64,000 nt of DNA. Origin: Tahibacter aquaticus. Its GTDB lineage: Bacteria; Pseudomonadota; Gammaproteobacteria; Xanthomonadales; Rhodanobacteraceae. The DNA lies in the NCBI RefSeq assembly GCF_004363655.1, contig NZ_SNZH01000008.1, forward strand, positions 146,294 through 210,293. Direction: 5' to 3'. The notes beneath the pieces were generated by a model. That model was not told the DNA's origin, ran no database searches, and was given only the letters and a program-made list of their open reading frames with translations. Position 1 is the stretch's first letter. Each line of letters starts with the position of its first letter. Below are positions 1 through 10,032 of this stretch, in pieces. The position numbers were made by a program, and so were the translations under genes.

Positions 1-893
1 TCGATAGTCTTGAGCGCGCGCTGCGAGCCGAACAGGCGCTGGATATTGTTACCCCGCAGGCTGGGTGTATCGATGCGGTGGCGGTGTTCCTGCGGCCGTA
101 TGTCGCCGACCAGGTGGGTCGCGGCATTGGTATGGCCGTTGGCATGGCAGTCGAAGCAGGCCACGCCCAGGCTGGGGCGTTCCGAGCGGCGGTCGGCGGT
201 CAGGTTGAACTGCTGCTGTGGAAACGGCACTACCAGCAGGCGCAGGCCTTCCAGCTGCTTGGGATTGAGCGTGCCGTTGAACAGCTCGTAGTAGTTGTCC
301 GAGGTGACCAGCTTGCCCTTGGACACGTCGCCCAGGTCGGGCCGCGTGGTCAGGTAGATCGGCGCGGGAAATTCCGGCAGGAAATGGTCCGGCAGATCGA
401 AATCCAGATCGAAGCGGGTGAGGTCGCGCCGGGCCTGGCGGTTGACCTCGTCGATCATGAATTGCGGAAACAGCATGCCGCCTTCGCCGTGGTTGGGGTG
501 CGGTAGCGGATAGAAGCCGGCGGGCCAGAGATCCTTGTTGCGGATTTCTTCCGGGCTCATGCCGGCCAGGCTGTCCCAGTTGCTGCCGTTCTTGAGTTTT
601 ACCCGTACGCCTTCCTGTACCGCTTTGCCGCGCGACATGGTCACGCCGCCGGCGGCGCGGTTGGCCAGGTCGTAGCGTTCTTTCAGCAAATTGGCATGGC
701 GTTGTTCGATGCCGGCTTTCTGCGATTTCATGCGTGCCATGACGCTGCCGAAATCCTCTTCGACAACGGGCGAATAGCTGCTGGGCCTGGCGGCGGGCTT
801 GGCGGGATCGGCGGCGTTCGCCGCCGTGCAGCAGCCCAGCAGCAGAAACAAGGTCAGGCTGGCTATCCCTGGGAATTGCTTGGACCTGTTCAT
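1..893 (-). CDS. c-type cytochrome family protein (often named 'cytochrome B6'), C-terminus outside window
   Basis: Reading leftward from an ATG at 893 gives 297 residues with no stop before the window edge, so the C-terminus is missing. The N-terminus is a signal sequence ending in LLLGCC, so either a lipoprotein (Cys21) or a cleaved secretory protein. A heme c attachment motif CFDCH lies at residues 246-250, followed by the stretch RGNNIQRLFGSQRALKTI. I recognise this pattern from a family of periplasmic cytochromes that databases often call 'cytochrome B6', related in style to di-heme cytochrome c peroxidases; a second heme site would be expected in the missing part. A GGGAGA ribosome site sits just upstream of the ATG. 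The gene diverges from the exported-protein operon at 1335. The redox partner cannot be told from sequence. Confidence 0.8.
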   Translation of the reverse strand, partial: MNRSKQFPGIASLTLFLLLGCCTAANAADPAKPAARPSSYSPVVEEDFGSVMARMKSQKAGIEQRHANLLKERYDLANRAAGGVTMSRGKAVQEGVRVKLKNGSNWDSLAGMSPEEIRNKDLWPAGFYPLPHPNHGEGGMLFPQFMIDEVNRQARRDLTRFDLDFDLPDHFLPEFPAPIYLTTRPDLGDVSKGKLVTSDNYYELFNGTLNPKQLEGLRLLVVPFPQQQFNLTADRRSERPSLGVACFDCHANGHTNAATHLVGDIRPQEHRHRIDTPSLRGNNIQRLFGSQRALKTI

Positions 894-1334
894 CGTGGTG
901 TCTCCCGAGTGTCTACGATGCGGAAGTCCCCTGAGCCGCGTCACCGCGGCCGGCCGAGCATGGCGCTGTGCGCGCTTGTATACCAATCGCCATTGTCGAT
1001 GGCTGCGATTGAGCCGGCCTATGAAGCAGGGCGCACTCATCCATATGCCTTTGCGCATGCCGCCGCACTGAACGTTGCGGTTCCGCAGGTTCGCGTCGCT
1101 GCACATTCGCAAGGCCGATGTACAGACAGGCTGTCAATCGCGTGCTGGCCGCAGGGGCGGCCACGCCGCGCGTGTCAGCATGCTGTTGGATATGTGGCTA
1201 CTGCTATAGCTGTAGGAGTTGCAGAAAAGTACTTGGGGGTTTTTGTGAGTGTGTGCGTCGTTGTGCTGGACCTCGGTGACAAGGTTGCGTTCGGCGACGG
1301 CTCGTCGCAGGGATTGAATACGTCAAGGAATCTG
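894..1334. other. Intergenic region between divergent genes, no gene seen
   Basis: About 440 bases separate the divergent cytochrome and exported-protein operon. It must hold promoters for both directions, but I find no convincing -35/-10 pair. Open frames here in several phases have no ribosome sites or recognisable protein and run into the neighbouring genes. I see no tRNA, repeat or known riboswitch. Confidence 0.4.
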
Positions 1335-4300
1335 ATGATGGAAAACCGAAACGTGCCGCGCACGGTCCTGTGCTCGCTGCGCGCGCTGCTCGCCCGCCTT
1401 GCCTTGCTGGGCATGTTGTTTCTGCTGGCGGGAACGGCCCAGGCCCAGTCGGTCTGTGCCGAGGTCAAGATCGAGATCCGCCAGACGGTCACGCTGGAGC
1501 GCCAGGCGTTCGACGCCACCTTGAAGATCCGCAACGGGCTTTCCCTGCCGGTCGAGGCGATCAAGGTCGAGCTGCGCTTTACCGATGCGAACGGCGTGTC
1601 GATTCCGGCCACGAACAATCCTGGCGACACCGCCGCGCGCTTCTTTTTCCGCGAAGACGGCATGGTCGATATCGTCGGCACCCTGGACGGCACGGCGACG
1701 GTCGCCGCGCAGAAGACCGGCGAGGCGCACTGGCTGATCATTCCCTCGGCAAATGCCGGCGGCGTGACGCCGGACGGCGTCGCCTATCGCGTCGGCGCGA
1801 AAATCACCTATCGGCTGGGTGAGGAAACCAAGACCGTCGATGTGACGCCGGATACCATCACGGTCCGGCCGCAGCCGAAGATCCGGCTCGACTATTTCCT
1901 GCCCGGCCCGGTGTATGGCGACGATCCGTTCACGCCGGCGGTAGAGCCGATGCTGCCGTTCACCCTGGGCGTGCGCGTATGGAACTACGGCTACGGCCGC
2001 GTGGCCAAGCTGGGCATCGAATCGGGCCAGCCGAAGATCGTCGAGAACCGCCAGGGCCTGCTGGTCGATTTCCGCATACTCGATGGTTTCGTCGACGCGG
2101 CACCGGCCCAGCCCAGCCTGGCGCTGGATTTCGCTGCGATCGAGGCGGCGGCAGCGCGCATGGGGCGCTGGAACATGACGGCCAGCCTGTCCGGCCGTTT
2201 CGATGAATTCAAGGCGACCATCCGCCATGCCGACGAACTGGGTGGCGAGCTGACTGCGCTGATCCGCAGCGACGACATTGCCACCCACAAGCTTATCCGC
2301 GACGTGCGCGTCGATCTGCCCGGGCGCGACGGCGTGCGCGACTACCTCGCCTACCAGAATTTCGGCGATGTGCCCAAGCTGTTCGAATCCGACGGCGGCC
2401 TTGCCCCGGCGAATCTCGGCGCGACGCCGGTTGTCGTGGCGGTGGCCAGCCTCAGCGGCGGCGGCAACACGCGCGAGCTTTCCATCGACGCGGCGCCGGA
2501 CAACTTTGTCTACAGCAGGATTGCCGATCCGTTCGACGGCGCTATGACCACTGTGCGCGCAGTGCGCGAAGACGGCCGCCGCCTGGCCGCCGAAAACGCC
2601 TGGTTCTCCAGGGAGCGCAATGCCGGCGGCGACCAGTGGCTGTACTACCTGAACCTGTTCGACCACCACGGCGCCGCTGTCGGCAGCCAGGGGCGCGTGC
2701 GCTATACCCTGACTACCGACGCCATCGCCGAGGCACCGGGTTCGCTGAGCGGCCAGGTCTTCGAAGATCTCGACGCTGACGGCCTGCGCGATGCCGGCGA
2801 ACCGGCCATGAGCGAAGTCGAGGTGACCCTGGGCGAAGCCGCCGGTCCGACGGCAGCGCTCGCGCGTACGCGGCGAACCGATTCGCTGGGCCGCTTCGTG
2901 TTCGATGCGCTGCCGCCGGGCGACTACAGCCTGACGGTGGCGGCGCTGGCGGGCTATTCCGATGGCCAGCATCGCGCCGGCAGTGCCGGCGGCGAAGTCG
3001 ACGGTGCCACGATCCGCAGCATCCATCTCGCTGCGGCGCAGGAAGCGGTCGGCTATTCGTTTGCCAAGTCGCTGACGCCCGACGACAAGATCGTGACCGA
3101 CCAGTCGGTCGAAGTGGTAATCGCGGAAACCGAGCATGTCGTCGGCCGGCCGTTCGACGTCATCGTCTATGCCTACGATCCGAAAGCCACGCGGGCACGG
3201 GTGGAACTGCTGCTGCCCACGGGCGCCGAACTGAGCGAACCGGTGGTGGCGCAGGACGGCAGCACCTTCGACGGCTACGGCACCTGGCTGACGACGCCTC
3301 CGGCCAACGGCCGCTCCGTGCTGCGCTTCAAGCTGATGCTGCGCGGCAGCGGTGCCACCACGCTGACAGCGACGATCACGCCGGTATCGTCCAACGTGGT
3401 CGACCTGCAATTGCACAACAACCGTGTCGACTATCCCCTGTCTGCGACCGCCGCGGCGCCGTTCGAACTGGAGCTGGCAGCGTTGCCTGCGGCGCCGCGC
3501 GTACTGGTATTGCTGGCCTGCGCGGGCGGCACCTCCAGCCAGTCCGCGCTACCGGCCAAGAACCTGTGCGGTACCGAACGCCTGCAGGGTTTTGCCGCGC
3601 TGCTGGCCGAGGCGGGCGTCGAACACAAGATTGCCCAGAGCGATGGCGAATTCCGCACGGAATTGCGCAGTGGCCACTGGAATACCTACTGGATCGCCAG
3701 CGGTGCGGCGGCGGCCATGTCGGCGGCGACCAACCTCGAACTGGCACAGGCGCTGCTGCGCGAGGAATGGCTGATCGCCGACCAGCCGCGCGGCAACCCG
3801 GCGTCCGCCGCCGGTGCTGTGCAACAACTGGAACAGTATATTCCGGTGACTTTCATCGGCGGCCTGCCGCTGGCCCCGGGCGGCAGCGTCACTGTGGCCG
3901 AGTCGAGCTATCTGCCGGCCGGCACGCTGCAGGTTTATGGCGAACGGCATGGCTACGCGATCGAGGCGCCGCTGGGCGGTCCACTGGGCACCTTCGACAA
4001 CGGCGCCACCGCCATCACGCAGGTCAACCGCACGCTGCTGTTCGGCTTCGACCTGTATGCCGCACTGCAGGGCAATCCGGCGTACCGCCAGGCTCTGTGG
4101 CCCAAGCTTTTCGCCGCGACGCGTCCGCCGCTGCCGACGGCATTCCCGGCCGACGTCCTTGCCGACGTGCAGATCCGGCTCAAGGCGCTGACAGCGGCAG
4201 TGCCGCTGACGCTGCGCGCGGAAACCCAGCAGGATGCACACCTGCAATCGCCGCAGCCATTGCCGGGCGAGCAAGGCGACGGCTTCGCCAGCTGGAGCCT

Positions 4301-4808
4301 GACCGTGCCGGCTGGCGCCGAGCGCACCTTCCGCCTGGGGCTGCGCCCGGGGCTGGTGGACGCGGGCTCGGCTCTGCAGGCCACGGCGCGCAACAGCAGC
4401 GAGCCGGCGGCTGTGCCCAAGTCCGCTACGCTGGCCGTGCCGGTAGTCAGCCTCGACACACTGGCCCAGCGCGTGCGCCAGGGCCTGGCCCTGGGCGGCC
4501 AGCCGCAAAGTCTGCTCGCCGATTTCGACCGGGCCATGCAGCACCGCGTCACGGGTTTGCTGGACAGTGCGATCGCCAAACTGCTGGCGGTGTCCGATGC
4601 GGTCGATACCGACTGGCGCGACAACGGCAACTTCGCCACGCCGCTGGCCAAGGACTTCGGTCTGCTGATACAGGCGCTGCAGCGCGAAAGCTATCGCCTG
4701 ATGCTGGAGTGCGAGGGCGTGCCCACATCGGACGCGCCTGCCGGCAAGGCGCGCAAGACGAGCTGTCCACCACCGGGCGGCGCGTCCGCCGCCCGCGGCG
4801 GTGGCTGA
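1335..4808 (+). CDS. Large exported protein with SdrD-B/Cna-B-like domain, first gene of the RHS locus
   Basis: 1157 residues. The frame is open further upstream, but AAGGAA at 1325-1330 and a signal peptide beginning here, with likely cleavage after AQA, choose the ATG at 1335 (or 1338). The mature protein is extracellular or periplasmic in character: beta-rich, repetitive, without catalytic motifs I recognise. A segment around residues 470-570 (GQVFEDLDADGLRDAGEP, then LPPGDYSLTV) is typical of SdrD-B/Cna-B-type prealbumin-like domains of surface proteins. The preceding half carries patterns such as FLNLFDHH-like YYLNLFDHH and GELTALIRS that I associate with large secreted proteins found near RHS genes, from memory only. 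The next gene begins 1 nt after the stop, so it is probably co-transcribed with the four genes downstream. Exact function unknown; a structural or adhesive role is inferred. Confidence 0.8.
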   Translation: MMENRNVPRTVLCSLRALLARLALLGMLFLLAGTAQAQSVCAEVKIEIRQTVTLERQAFDATLKIRNGLSLPVEAIKVELRFTDANGVSIPATNNPGDTAARFFFREDGMVDIVGTLDGTATVAAQKTGEAHWLIIPSANAGGVTPDGVAYRVGAKITYRLGEETKTVDVTPDTITVRPQPKIRLDYFLPGPVYGDDPFTPAVEPMLPFTLGVRVWNYGYGRVAKLGIESGQPKIVENRQGLLVDFRILDGFVDAAPAQPSLALDFAAIEAAAARMGRWNMTASLSGRFDEFKATIRHADELGGELTALIRSDDIATHKLIRDVRVDLPGRDGVRDYLAYQNFGDVPKLFESDGGLAPANLGATPVVVAVASLSGGGNTRELSIDAAPDNFVYSRIADPFDGAMTTVRAVREDGRRLAAENAWFSRERNAGGDQWLYYLNLFDHHGAAVGSQGRVRYTLTTDAIAEAPGSLSGQVFEDLDADGLRDAGEPAMSEVEVTLGEAAGPTAALARTRRTDSLGRFVFDALPPGDYSLTVAALAGYSDGQHRAGSAGGEVDGATIRSIHLAAAQEAVGYSFAKSLTPDDKIVTDQSVEVVIAETEHVVGRPFDVIVYAYDPKATRARVELLLPTGAELSEPVVAQDGSTFDGYGTWLTTPPANGRSVLRFKLMLRGSGATTLTATITPVSSNVVDLQLHNNRVDYPLSATAAAPFELELAALPAAPRVLVLLACAGGTSSQSALPAKNLCGTERLQGFAALLAEAGVEHKIAQSDGEFRTELRSGHWNTYWIASGAAAAMSAATNLELAQALLREEWLIADQPRGNPASAAGAVQQLEQYIPVTFIGGLPLAPGGSVTVAESSYLPAGTLQVYGERHGYAIEAPLGGPLGTFDNGATAITQVNRTLLFGFDLYAALQGNPAYRQALWPKLFAATRPPLPTAFPADVLADVQIRLKALTAAVPLTLRAETQQDAHLQSPQPLPGEQGDGFASWSLTVPAGAERTFRLGLRPGLVDAGSALQATARNSSEPAAVPKSATLAVPVVSLDTLAQRVRQGLALGGQPQSLLADFDRAMQHRVTGLLDSAIAKLLAVSDAVDTDWRDNGNFATPLAKDFGLLIQALQRESYRLMLECEGVPTSDAPAGKARKTSCPPPGGASAARGGG

Positions 4809-4809
4809 C

Positions 4810-5670
4810 ATGGCAGCGCTGCGAATCACGCTGCGCCTGGCGGCGGCGCTGGGGCTCGCTGCCTGCGCCGGTGGCGCTGCCGGCGACGGCACGTTGCCGC
4901 CTTGCACCGCGCGTGCGCCAGCGGCAGCGGCAGTTGCGCACGCGCCAGCGCCGCCGCCAGCGAACGACGCGGCAGCCTGCCTGGTTTCGATGGCGGCACT
5001 GCGCCGCGAGCCCGGCGCGCCGCATCTGCTCGATGCGCGCCGCGGCGGCGGCCTGCGCGCGCCCATTGCGGGCGCGACGCCGGTCGACACTGCCGCGGCC
5101 GATGCGCTGGCCGTGTTCGACAAAGCGGCCAAGCTGCTGCTGGTCGGCGCGGCCGACGAAGTGCGAGCGCTGACCGAGGTCTGTGCACGCTGGCGTGCGC
5201 AAGGCCATGCCGGTGTACGCGTACTGGCGGGCGGCGTCGAGGCTTTGCCGCCGGCTGCGGCAGCCGCAGCGCCGCCGGCGCCGCCGGTGTTTGTCAGCGC
5301 CGGCATGCTGCAGCGCCAGGCCGCGCTGGCACCCGCCAGCCTGGTTTTCGACGCTGGCACCGATGCGCCGCTGCAGCGCATTGGCCGCGCCGCCAACGTG
5401 GCGCGGCCGGGCGAAGCGCCACGCCATGCCGCCAGGCGCATCGCGCGCGAACTCGCACGCAGCGGCGTGGTGGCCGGTCTCGATCCGCTCATCGTCGTCG
5501 TCGCCGACCACCGCGCCGCGCCGGCCTGGCGCGAGGCCTGGCAGGCGACGGCATACGCGAATCCACGCTTCTACCTCGGCTCGGATGCCGAATTCAGAGT
5601 CGCCCTGGCGCGCGACGAACGCATGGCGACGGACCGGGGCAAGCCGCTGCCCGGTCCTTGCGATCGATAA
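4810..5670 (+). CDS. Putative lipoprotein with degenerate rhodanese-like region
   Basis: 286 residues from the ATG at 4810, one base after the stop of the previous gene; a GTG at 4801 would overlap it. The N-terminus is a lipoprotein signal with LAAC lipobox (Cys19), followed by a low-complexity Ala/Pro linker. Residues around 70-150 follow a rhodanese layout: HLLDAR early, then a strand LLLVGAADE where the catalytic Cys loop should be, then RVLAGGVEAL, the usual end of a rhodanese domain. The catalytic cysteine is absent, so sulfurtransfer is unlikely. A second, more diverged half (LIVVVADHRAAPAWREAW) may be a repeat of the fold. Its position between giant exported proteins suggests an envelope-bound accessory or anchor; this is inference. 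Confidence 0.7.
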   Translation: MAALRITLRLAAALGLAACAGGAAGDGTLPPCTARAPAAAAVAHAPAPPPANDAAACLVSMAALRREPGAPHLLDARRGGGLRAPIAGATPVDTAAADALAVFDKAAKLLLVGAADEVRALTEVCARWRAQGHAGVRVLAGGVEALPPAAAAAAPPAPPVFVSAGMLQRQAALAPASLVFDAGTDAPLQRIGRAANVARPGEAPRHAARRIARELARSGVVAGLDPLIVVVADHRAAPAWREAWQATAYANPRFYLGSDAEFRVALARDERMATDRGKPLPGPCDR

Positions 5671-5695
5671 AGCCTTGACTAGTGGGGAAAGGGAA

Positions 5696-8600
5696 ATGGA
5701 TATTTTGCTATGGAAGCCGCTATTGGTACCTTTGCGCGCCATCGGCGCGGCACTGGTGCTGCTCGCCGTCTGCGCCACGGCACCGGTCGCGGCCGCGACC
5801 GCGGTGTCCGGCGCAATCGTCGAGAACACCACCTGGACTGCTGCTGCTTCGCCGTACCGGTTGAGCGGCGAGGTCACCGTAGAGAACGGCGCCAGCCTGC
5901 GCGTCGAGCCGGGCGTAACGCTGCTGATGGAAGCCGGCGCCGGCCTGCGCGTCGTACAGGGCGCGCTGTCGGCACAGGGCACGGCCGCGCAGCCCATCGT
6001 CATGACCTCGGTGCGCGATGTTGCGGGCTCGACGGCAGCGCAGCCGGGCGACTGGGGCCGCCTGACCTTCCATGACGGCACAAACGACGCGAATACCGTG
6101 CTGTCGCACCTGCGCATCCGCTACGGCAGCGGCGTGGCGATCGAAGCCGCATCGCCGCGTATCGACGATACCGATATCAGCAACCATGCCGCTGCGGCCA
6201 TCGCGATCGACCTGGCCTCCTCGCCGGTCGGCAGCGGCCTCAGTGCGAGCGGCAACCGCATCGACGGCATCCTGGTGCCGGCCGGCGTCGTTGTCGGCGA
6301 TGTGGCCTGGCGCCTGAAGGGCATCGCCTACGTCGTCGCCGACGATGCACTGGTCGAGGTCGGCCTGCCGCCGTTCGGCCTGACGCCTGCCATCTTGCAA
6401 CTGGTTGCCGGCGATACCGGCAGCCTGAAGATCAACCTGGCCGAACCGGCACCGGCCGGCGGCGCCAGCGTTGCCCTGGACAGCAGTGCGGCGCAGATCG
6501 CCAGCGTCGTATCGCCGGTGATTGTCGCGGAAGGTGCGTACCAGGCCGATGTCAGTGTCAGCGCGCACGCGGCCGGCTCGGCGCAGATCAGCGCTAGTCT
6601 GGCTGGTCATGCCACCGTGCAGGCGACGGTCAGTGTCAGTGCGACGCCGTCCCTGTGGCTGAGCAATCCCGGCGGTTCGCTCGGCGTAGGCCGCAGCCGC
6701 AACATTGTCATTGCCCGCAACGGCGGCAGCGGTGCGCTGGTAGTGAGCCTGAGTACCTCGGACAGCAGCGTGCTGCAGGTACCCGCCAGCGTCACCATCG
6801 CCGCAGGACAGAGCAGCGCGAGTGTCGAGATCGGCGCCACGTCCGTCGGCTATGCGCTGCTGCGCGCCGAAGCGCCCGGCTACGAAACCGCGCAGACGCA
6901 GATCAACACGCATCAACCCTCGATACTGGCGCCCTCGCTCGCCTTCGTGGCCGTGTCCGACAGCCAGACCTTGCAGGTTCGCCTGAGCGATGCAGCACCG
7001 GCCGGCGGCCTCGCGGTTGCCATCGGCAACGCCGACAGTGCCGCGCTGCAGGTGCCGGCCACGGCCAGCGTGCCGGTCGGCGCCGACGCGTTCGACATCG
7101 AACTGCGCAGCCTGCGCACCGTCGCCGGCGAGGTAACGCTGAATTTCTCCGCGCCTGGCTACGCGCCGGCGACAACCAGCGTGGTGATCTACCGGCTGAC
7201 ACCGACCCTGGGCGACCAGCCGTATTACGTTTTGCCGCAAAATAGCTATGTGGATCTTCCGCTGCAGCTGTCGTCGCCGGCACCCAGCGGCGGCCTGACG
7301 GTGGCGCTGAGCAGCCTGGTGCCGGGCGTAGTCGATATCGTGCCGGCCGAAGTGACCATCGCTGCGGGCCAGACACGCGCGGCGACGCCGGTGCGCATCA
7401 AGGCATTGCAGCAGGGCCAGACCAGCATTCGCCTGCAGGGCGTCGGGCTGGCGCAGGCGAGGAACCTGTACTACCTCGCCGTACGCGCACCGGCGCAGCT
7501 GGTGTTTCCGCAGCAGCAGGAAACGCTGGCGCTGGGCAAAGGGCTGCGCCAGTCGGTGCTGCTGGCGACCTACGGCAGCGGCAGCTACGAGCACCTGCCG
7601 TATCCGGTCAGCGTTGCGCTGGAGAGCAGCGACCCCGCCAGGGTTGCTGTGCCGGCCAGCGTGACGATTCCGGCCGATCGCGGTTATGTCGACATCACGC
7701 TGGATGGCCTGGCTGTGACGACGGCTGCGGTGTCGATCCGTGCCCGTGCGGCGAACGCGGGCGACGGTGTGGCCGATGCGGCGCCGCTGCAGGTCGAAGT
7801 GGCCGCGGCCGCGCTGTCGTTCACCACCGACACGCAGGAGCTGGGCAGCCGTTCCTGGCTGAGCCTGAACTGGAATCGCGCCGGTTCGCTGGCCGGCAGC
7901 GGGCGGTCGTTGCAGCTGGAGATCGTCGAGGCGAATCCCGCCGGCATCGTCGATGGCTTCTACACCGACTGGAACGGCGCCACGGCAGTCAGCAGCACCG
8001 ATGCCAACGGCATCTATCTCGGTGCGCCGCAAATGCCCGGCAGCTTCAAGGTGCGTGCCACGCTGGCCGGCGTCGGCAGCTGGACCTCCGACGCCATCGT
8101 CGTCGAGCAGCCGGCGCTGGTGTTCGATCCCAAGACGCTGCAGCTGGGCCTGGGTCTCACCCGCCAGGACGTGAACCTGCGCACCGAAGTGGCCGGCTAC
8201 GCACTGGACCTGGCCCTGCCCGGCGATTTCGCGCTGAGCAGCAGTGATCCGGACAAAGTGGAAATTGTATCGCTGCGCGACGCCGGCACGGGCCGCAAGC
8301 AATTCCATGTCCATGCCAAGGCCTTGAGCGGTGCCCAGCCGGTGATGCTCAGCGCCAGCGCCAGCGGCCGCACGACGGCGCAGCTGGCGGTGACGGTGGC
8401 GCCGGCTGCCTTCGCGATCGAGGGACTGGACGGCCTGCGCGTGCTGAGCGCCGGCCGCGACGATTTCCTGCTGCGCTGGGCCGGCAGCGAAGGCCAGACC
8501 GCCGCGGTGGAAACCACGATCGATCTGTCGGTCAGCGATGCGACGGCAGGCGTACTGCCATCGGCGCCGATTACCGATGCCGCCGGCACGGCCCTGACCA

Positions 8601-10030
8601 GTCTGAGCCTCGGCGCCGGCAGCTACGCCAGCGGCTATGCCTATGTGGCGCCGCCGCTGGCACAGGGCAGCTACCGCGTGCGTGCTGCGATAGCCGGCGC
8701 TACGGCGGCCGTGTCCGCGCCGCAGCGCGTCGCAACGTTTTCACAACTCTACTTCTCCTGGTCTGCCCAGCAGCGCGACTACCTGCCACTGGGCCGCGGC
8801 CTCGTCGGCACGGCCTCGCTGTCGCTGAGCGACGCGCCGGCACAGGACTTGACGATACGCCTGGTCAGCCGCGCGCCGGACTGGGTGTCGGTGCCGCCGA
8901 GCGTGAGAGTGCCGGCAGGACAAAGCTATGCCGAATTCGAGGTCAGCGGCATCGAAGTCAGCAGCGATCCCGTGATGATCGATGCCTATGTCGAAGGCAT
9001 CGCCGAACCGGTCGCCAGTTTCGATGCGCAGGTATTCCCCACCAGGCTCGAGCTTTTCGCCTCCGCTGTGCGCGCCATCGGCGGTCCGCCGGACCTGGTC
9101 GATGCGACATTTGCCTTCGCCTATCCGTGCGCGACCATTCCGCAGCTGAGCAGTCAGGACAAGGCGGCGAGCGTCGAGCTGCCCGAGTGCCGGGGCGAAT
9201 TCACGCGACCGATTGCGCCGGCCAGCATGCCGGTGGAAATCCTCGGCGCCGGCCAGCCGCCCATTGTCGCCGGATTCACCGATACGAACGGCACGGCGGT
9301 CAGCAGCCTGGAATTCGCCGGCATCAACCGCTACAGCGAACCGCTGTTTGCCGCCTCGCCGACCCGGGCCGGCAGCTATCGGGTGCGCGCGCTATGGCAG
9401 GGCGAATGGATCGAAAGCGACAGCGTCGTCGTCGACACGCCCCAACTCGCCGCAGGCGAAAGCGTGGTGCTGACCAGCCCAGGCCTGCTCAGCCGTTCCC
9501 TGCAATTGGCAGCCGTGATCAATGGCAACCCGGTAAGCCTCAGCGGTCCGGTCGAACTCAGCCTGGCCTGCACCGATGCCGCGATCTGCAGCGTGCCCTC
9601 CAGCCTCGTCATGGAGGCCGGTCACAGCGGCATCGAAGTGCCGGTAACCGGCATCGGCCTGGGCAGCACCACGCTGACCGTCACGGCGCCCGGCCTGTCC
9701 ATGGCGCCGGTCCGGATCGAGGTGATCAGGTCCAGGCTCGATGTGCGCGCGTATTCCTCGACGCTTGCGGCTGGCACTAGCGTGCCTTTCGATGTCGACA
9801 TCTACACGCCCGGCGGGTCATCGACCGAAGCGGCCGTGCCTATCGCCGTCGACATCGCCAGCGCCGATCCGGCCGTGGCCAGCACGACACCCCGCATCAC
9901 CATCGCTGCCGGCGGCAGCCGCGGCGAAGGCGAGGTGCGCGGCCTGAGCCCGGGTGTCACGGCATTGCTCGCCACCGCGCCGGCTGCGCAAGGGGCCGCC
10001 TCATCCAACATCACGGTCGAGGGGAACTGA
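5696..10030 (+). CDS. Giant exported protein: beta-helix start, then Ig-like/Calx-beta-like repeats
   Basis: 1444 residues. GGGGAAAGGG immediately before the ATG at 5696 and a good signal peptide (cleavage near VAAA) set the start, although the frame stays open upstream within the previous gene. The first 200 residues read as a right-handed beta-helix (ENGASLRVEPGVTL, then GDWGRLTFHDGT). The rest consists of at least seven Ig-like units marked by variants of VPASVTIAAGQ followed by a short strand and G-x-x-x-G; units begin near nucleotides 6780, 7050, 7340, 7650, 8890, 9595 and 9890. No catalytic motif is visible. This design is typical of long adhesive or scaffold surface proteins. It has no membrane anchor, so if it stays at the cell it probably does so through partners encoded beside it. 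Confidence 0.8.
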   Translation: MDILLWKPLLVPLRAIGAALVLLAVCATAPVAAATAVSGAIVENTTWTAAASPYRLSGEVTVENGASLRVEPGVTLLMEAGAGLRVVQGALSAQGTAAQPIVMTSVRDVAGSTAAQPGDWGRLTFHDGTNDANTVLSHLRIRYGSGVAIEAASPRIDDTDISNHAAAAIAIDLASSPVGSGLSASGNRIDGILVPAGVVVGDVAWRLKGIAYVVADDALVEVGLPPFGLTPAILQLVAGDTGSLKINLAEPAPAGGASVALDSSAAQIASVVSPVIVAEGAYQADVSVSAHAAGSAQISASLAGHATVQATVSVSATPSLWLSNPGGSLGVGRSRNIVIARNGGSGALVVSLSTSDSSVLQVPASVTIAAGQSSASVEIGATSVGYALLRAEAPGYETAQTQINTHQPSILAPSLAFVAVSDSQTLQVRLSDAAPAGGLAVAIGNADSAALQVPATASVPVGADAFDIELRSLRTVAGEVTLNFSAPGYAPATTSVVIYRLTPTLGDQPYYVLPQNSYVDLPLQLSSPAPSGGLTVALSSLVPGVVDIVPAEVTIAAGQTRAATPVRIKALQQGQTSIRLQGVGLAQARNLYYLAVRAPAQLVFPQQQETLALGKGLRQSVLLATYGSGSYEHLPYPVSVALESSDPARVAVPASVTIPADRGYVDITLDGLAVTTAAVSIRARAANAGDGVADAAPLQVEVAAAALSFTTDTQELGSRSWLSLNWNRAGSLAGSGRSLQLEIVEANPAGIVDGFYTDWNGATAVSSTDANGIYLGAPQMPGSFKVRATLAGVGSWTSDAIVVEQPALVFDPKTLQLGLGLTRQDVNLRTEVAGYALDLALPGDFALSSSDPDKVEIVSLRDAGTGRKQFHVHAKALSGAQPVMLSASASGRTTAQLAVTVAPAAFAIEGLDGLRVLSAGRDDFLLRWAGSEGQTAAVETTIDLSVSDATAGVLPSAPITDAAGTALTSLSLGAGSYASGYAYVAPPLAQGSYRVRAAIAGATAAVSAPQRVATFSQLYFSWSAQQRDYLPLGRGLVGTASLSLSDAPAQDLTIRLVSRAPDWVSVPPSVRVPAGQSYAEFEVSGIEVSSDPVMIDAYVEGIAEPVASFDAQVFPTRLELFASAVRAIGGPPDLVDATFAFAYPCATIPQLSSQDKAASVELPECRGEFTRPIAPASMPVEILGAGQPPIVAGFTDTNGTAVSSLEFAGINRYSEPLFAASPTRAGSYRVRALWQGEWIESDSVVVDTPQLAAGESVVLTSPGLLSRSLQLAAVINGNPVSLSGPVELSLACTDAAICSVPSSLVMEAGHSGIEVPVTGIGLGSTTLTVTAPGLSMAPVRIEVIRSRLDVRAYSSTLAAGTSVPFDVDIYTPGGSSTEAAVPIAVDIASADPAVASTTPRITIAAGGSRGEGEVRGLSPGVTALLATAPAAQGAASSNITVEGN

Positions 10031-10032
10031 TC

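Noticed and set aside
1323..3416. 697-codon open frame on the minus strand opposite the first exported protein
   Set aside because: Antisense shadow of a GC-rich gene; composition is Arg/His/Gln-rich and has no start signal or family.
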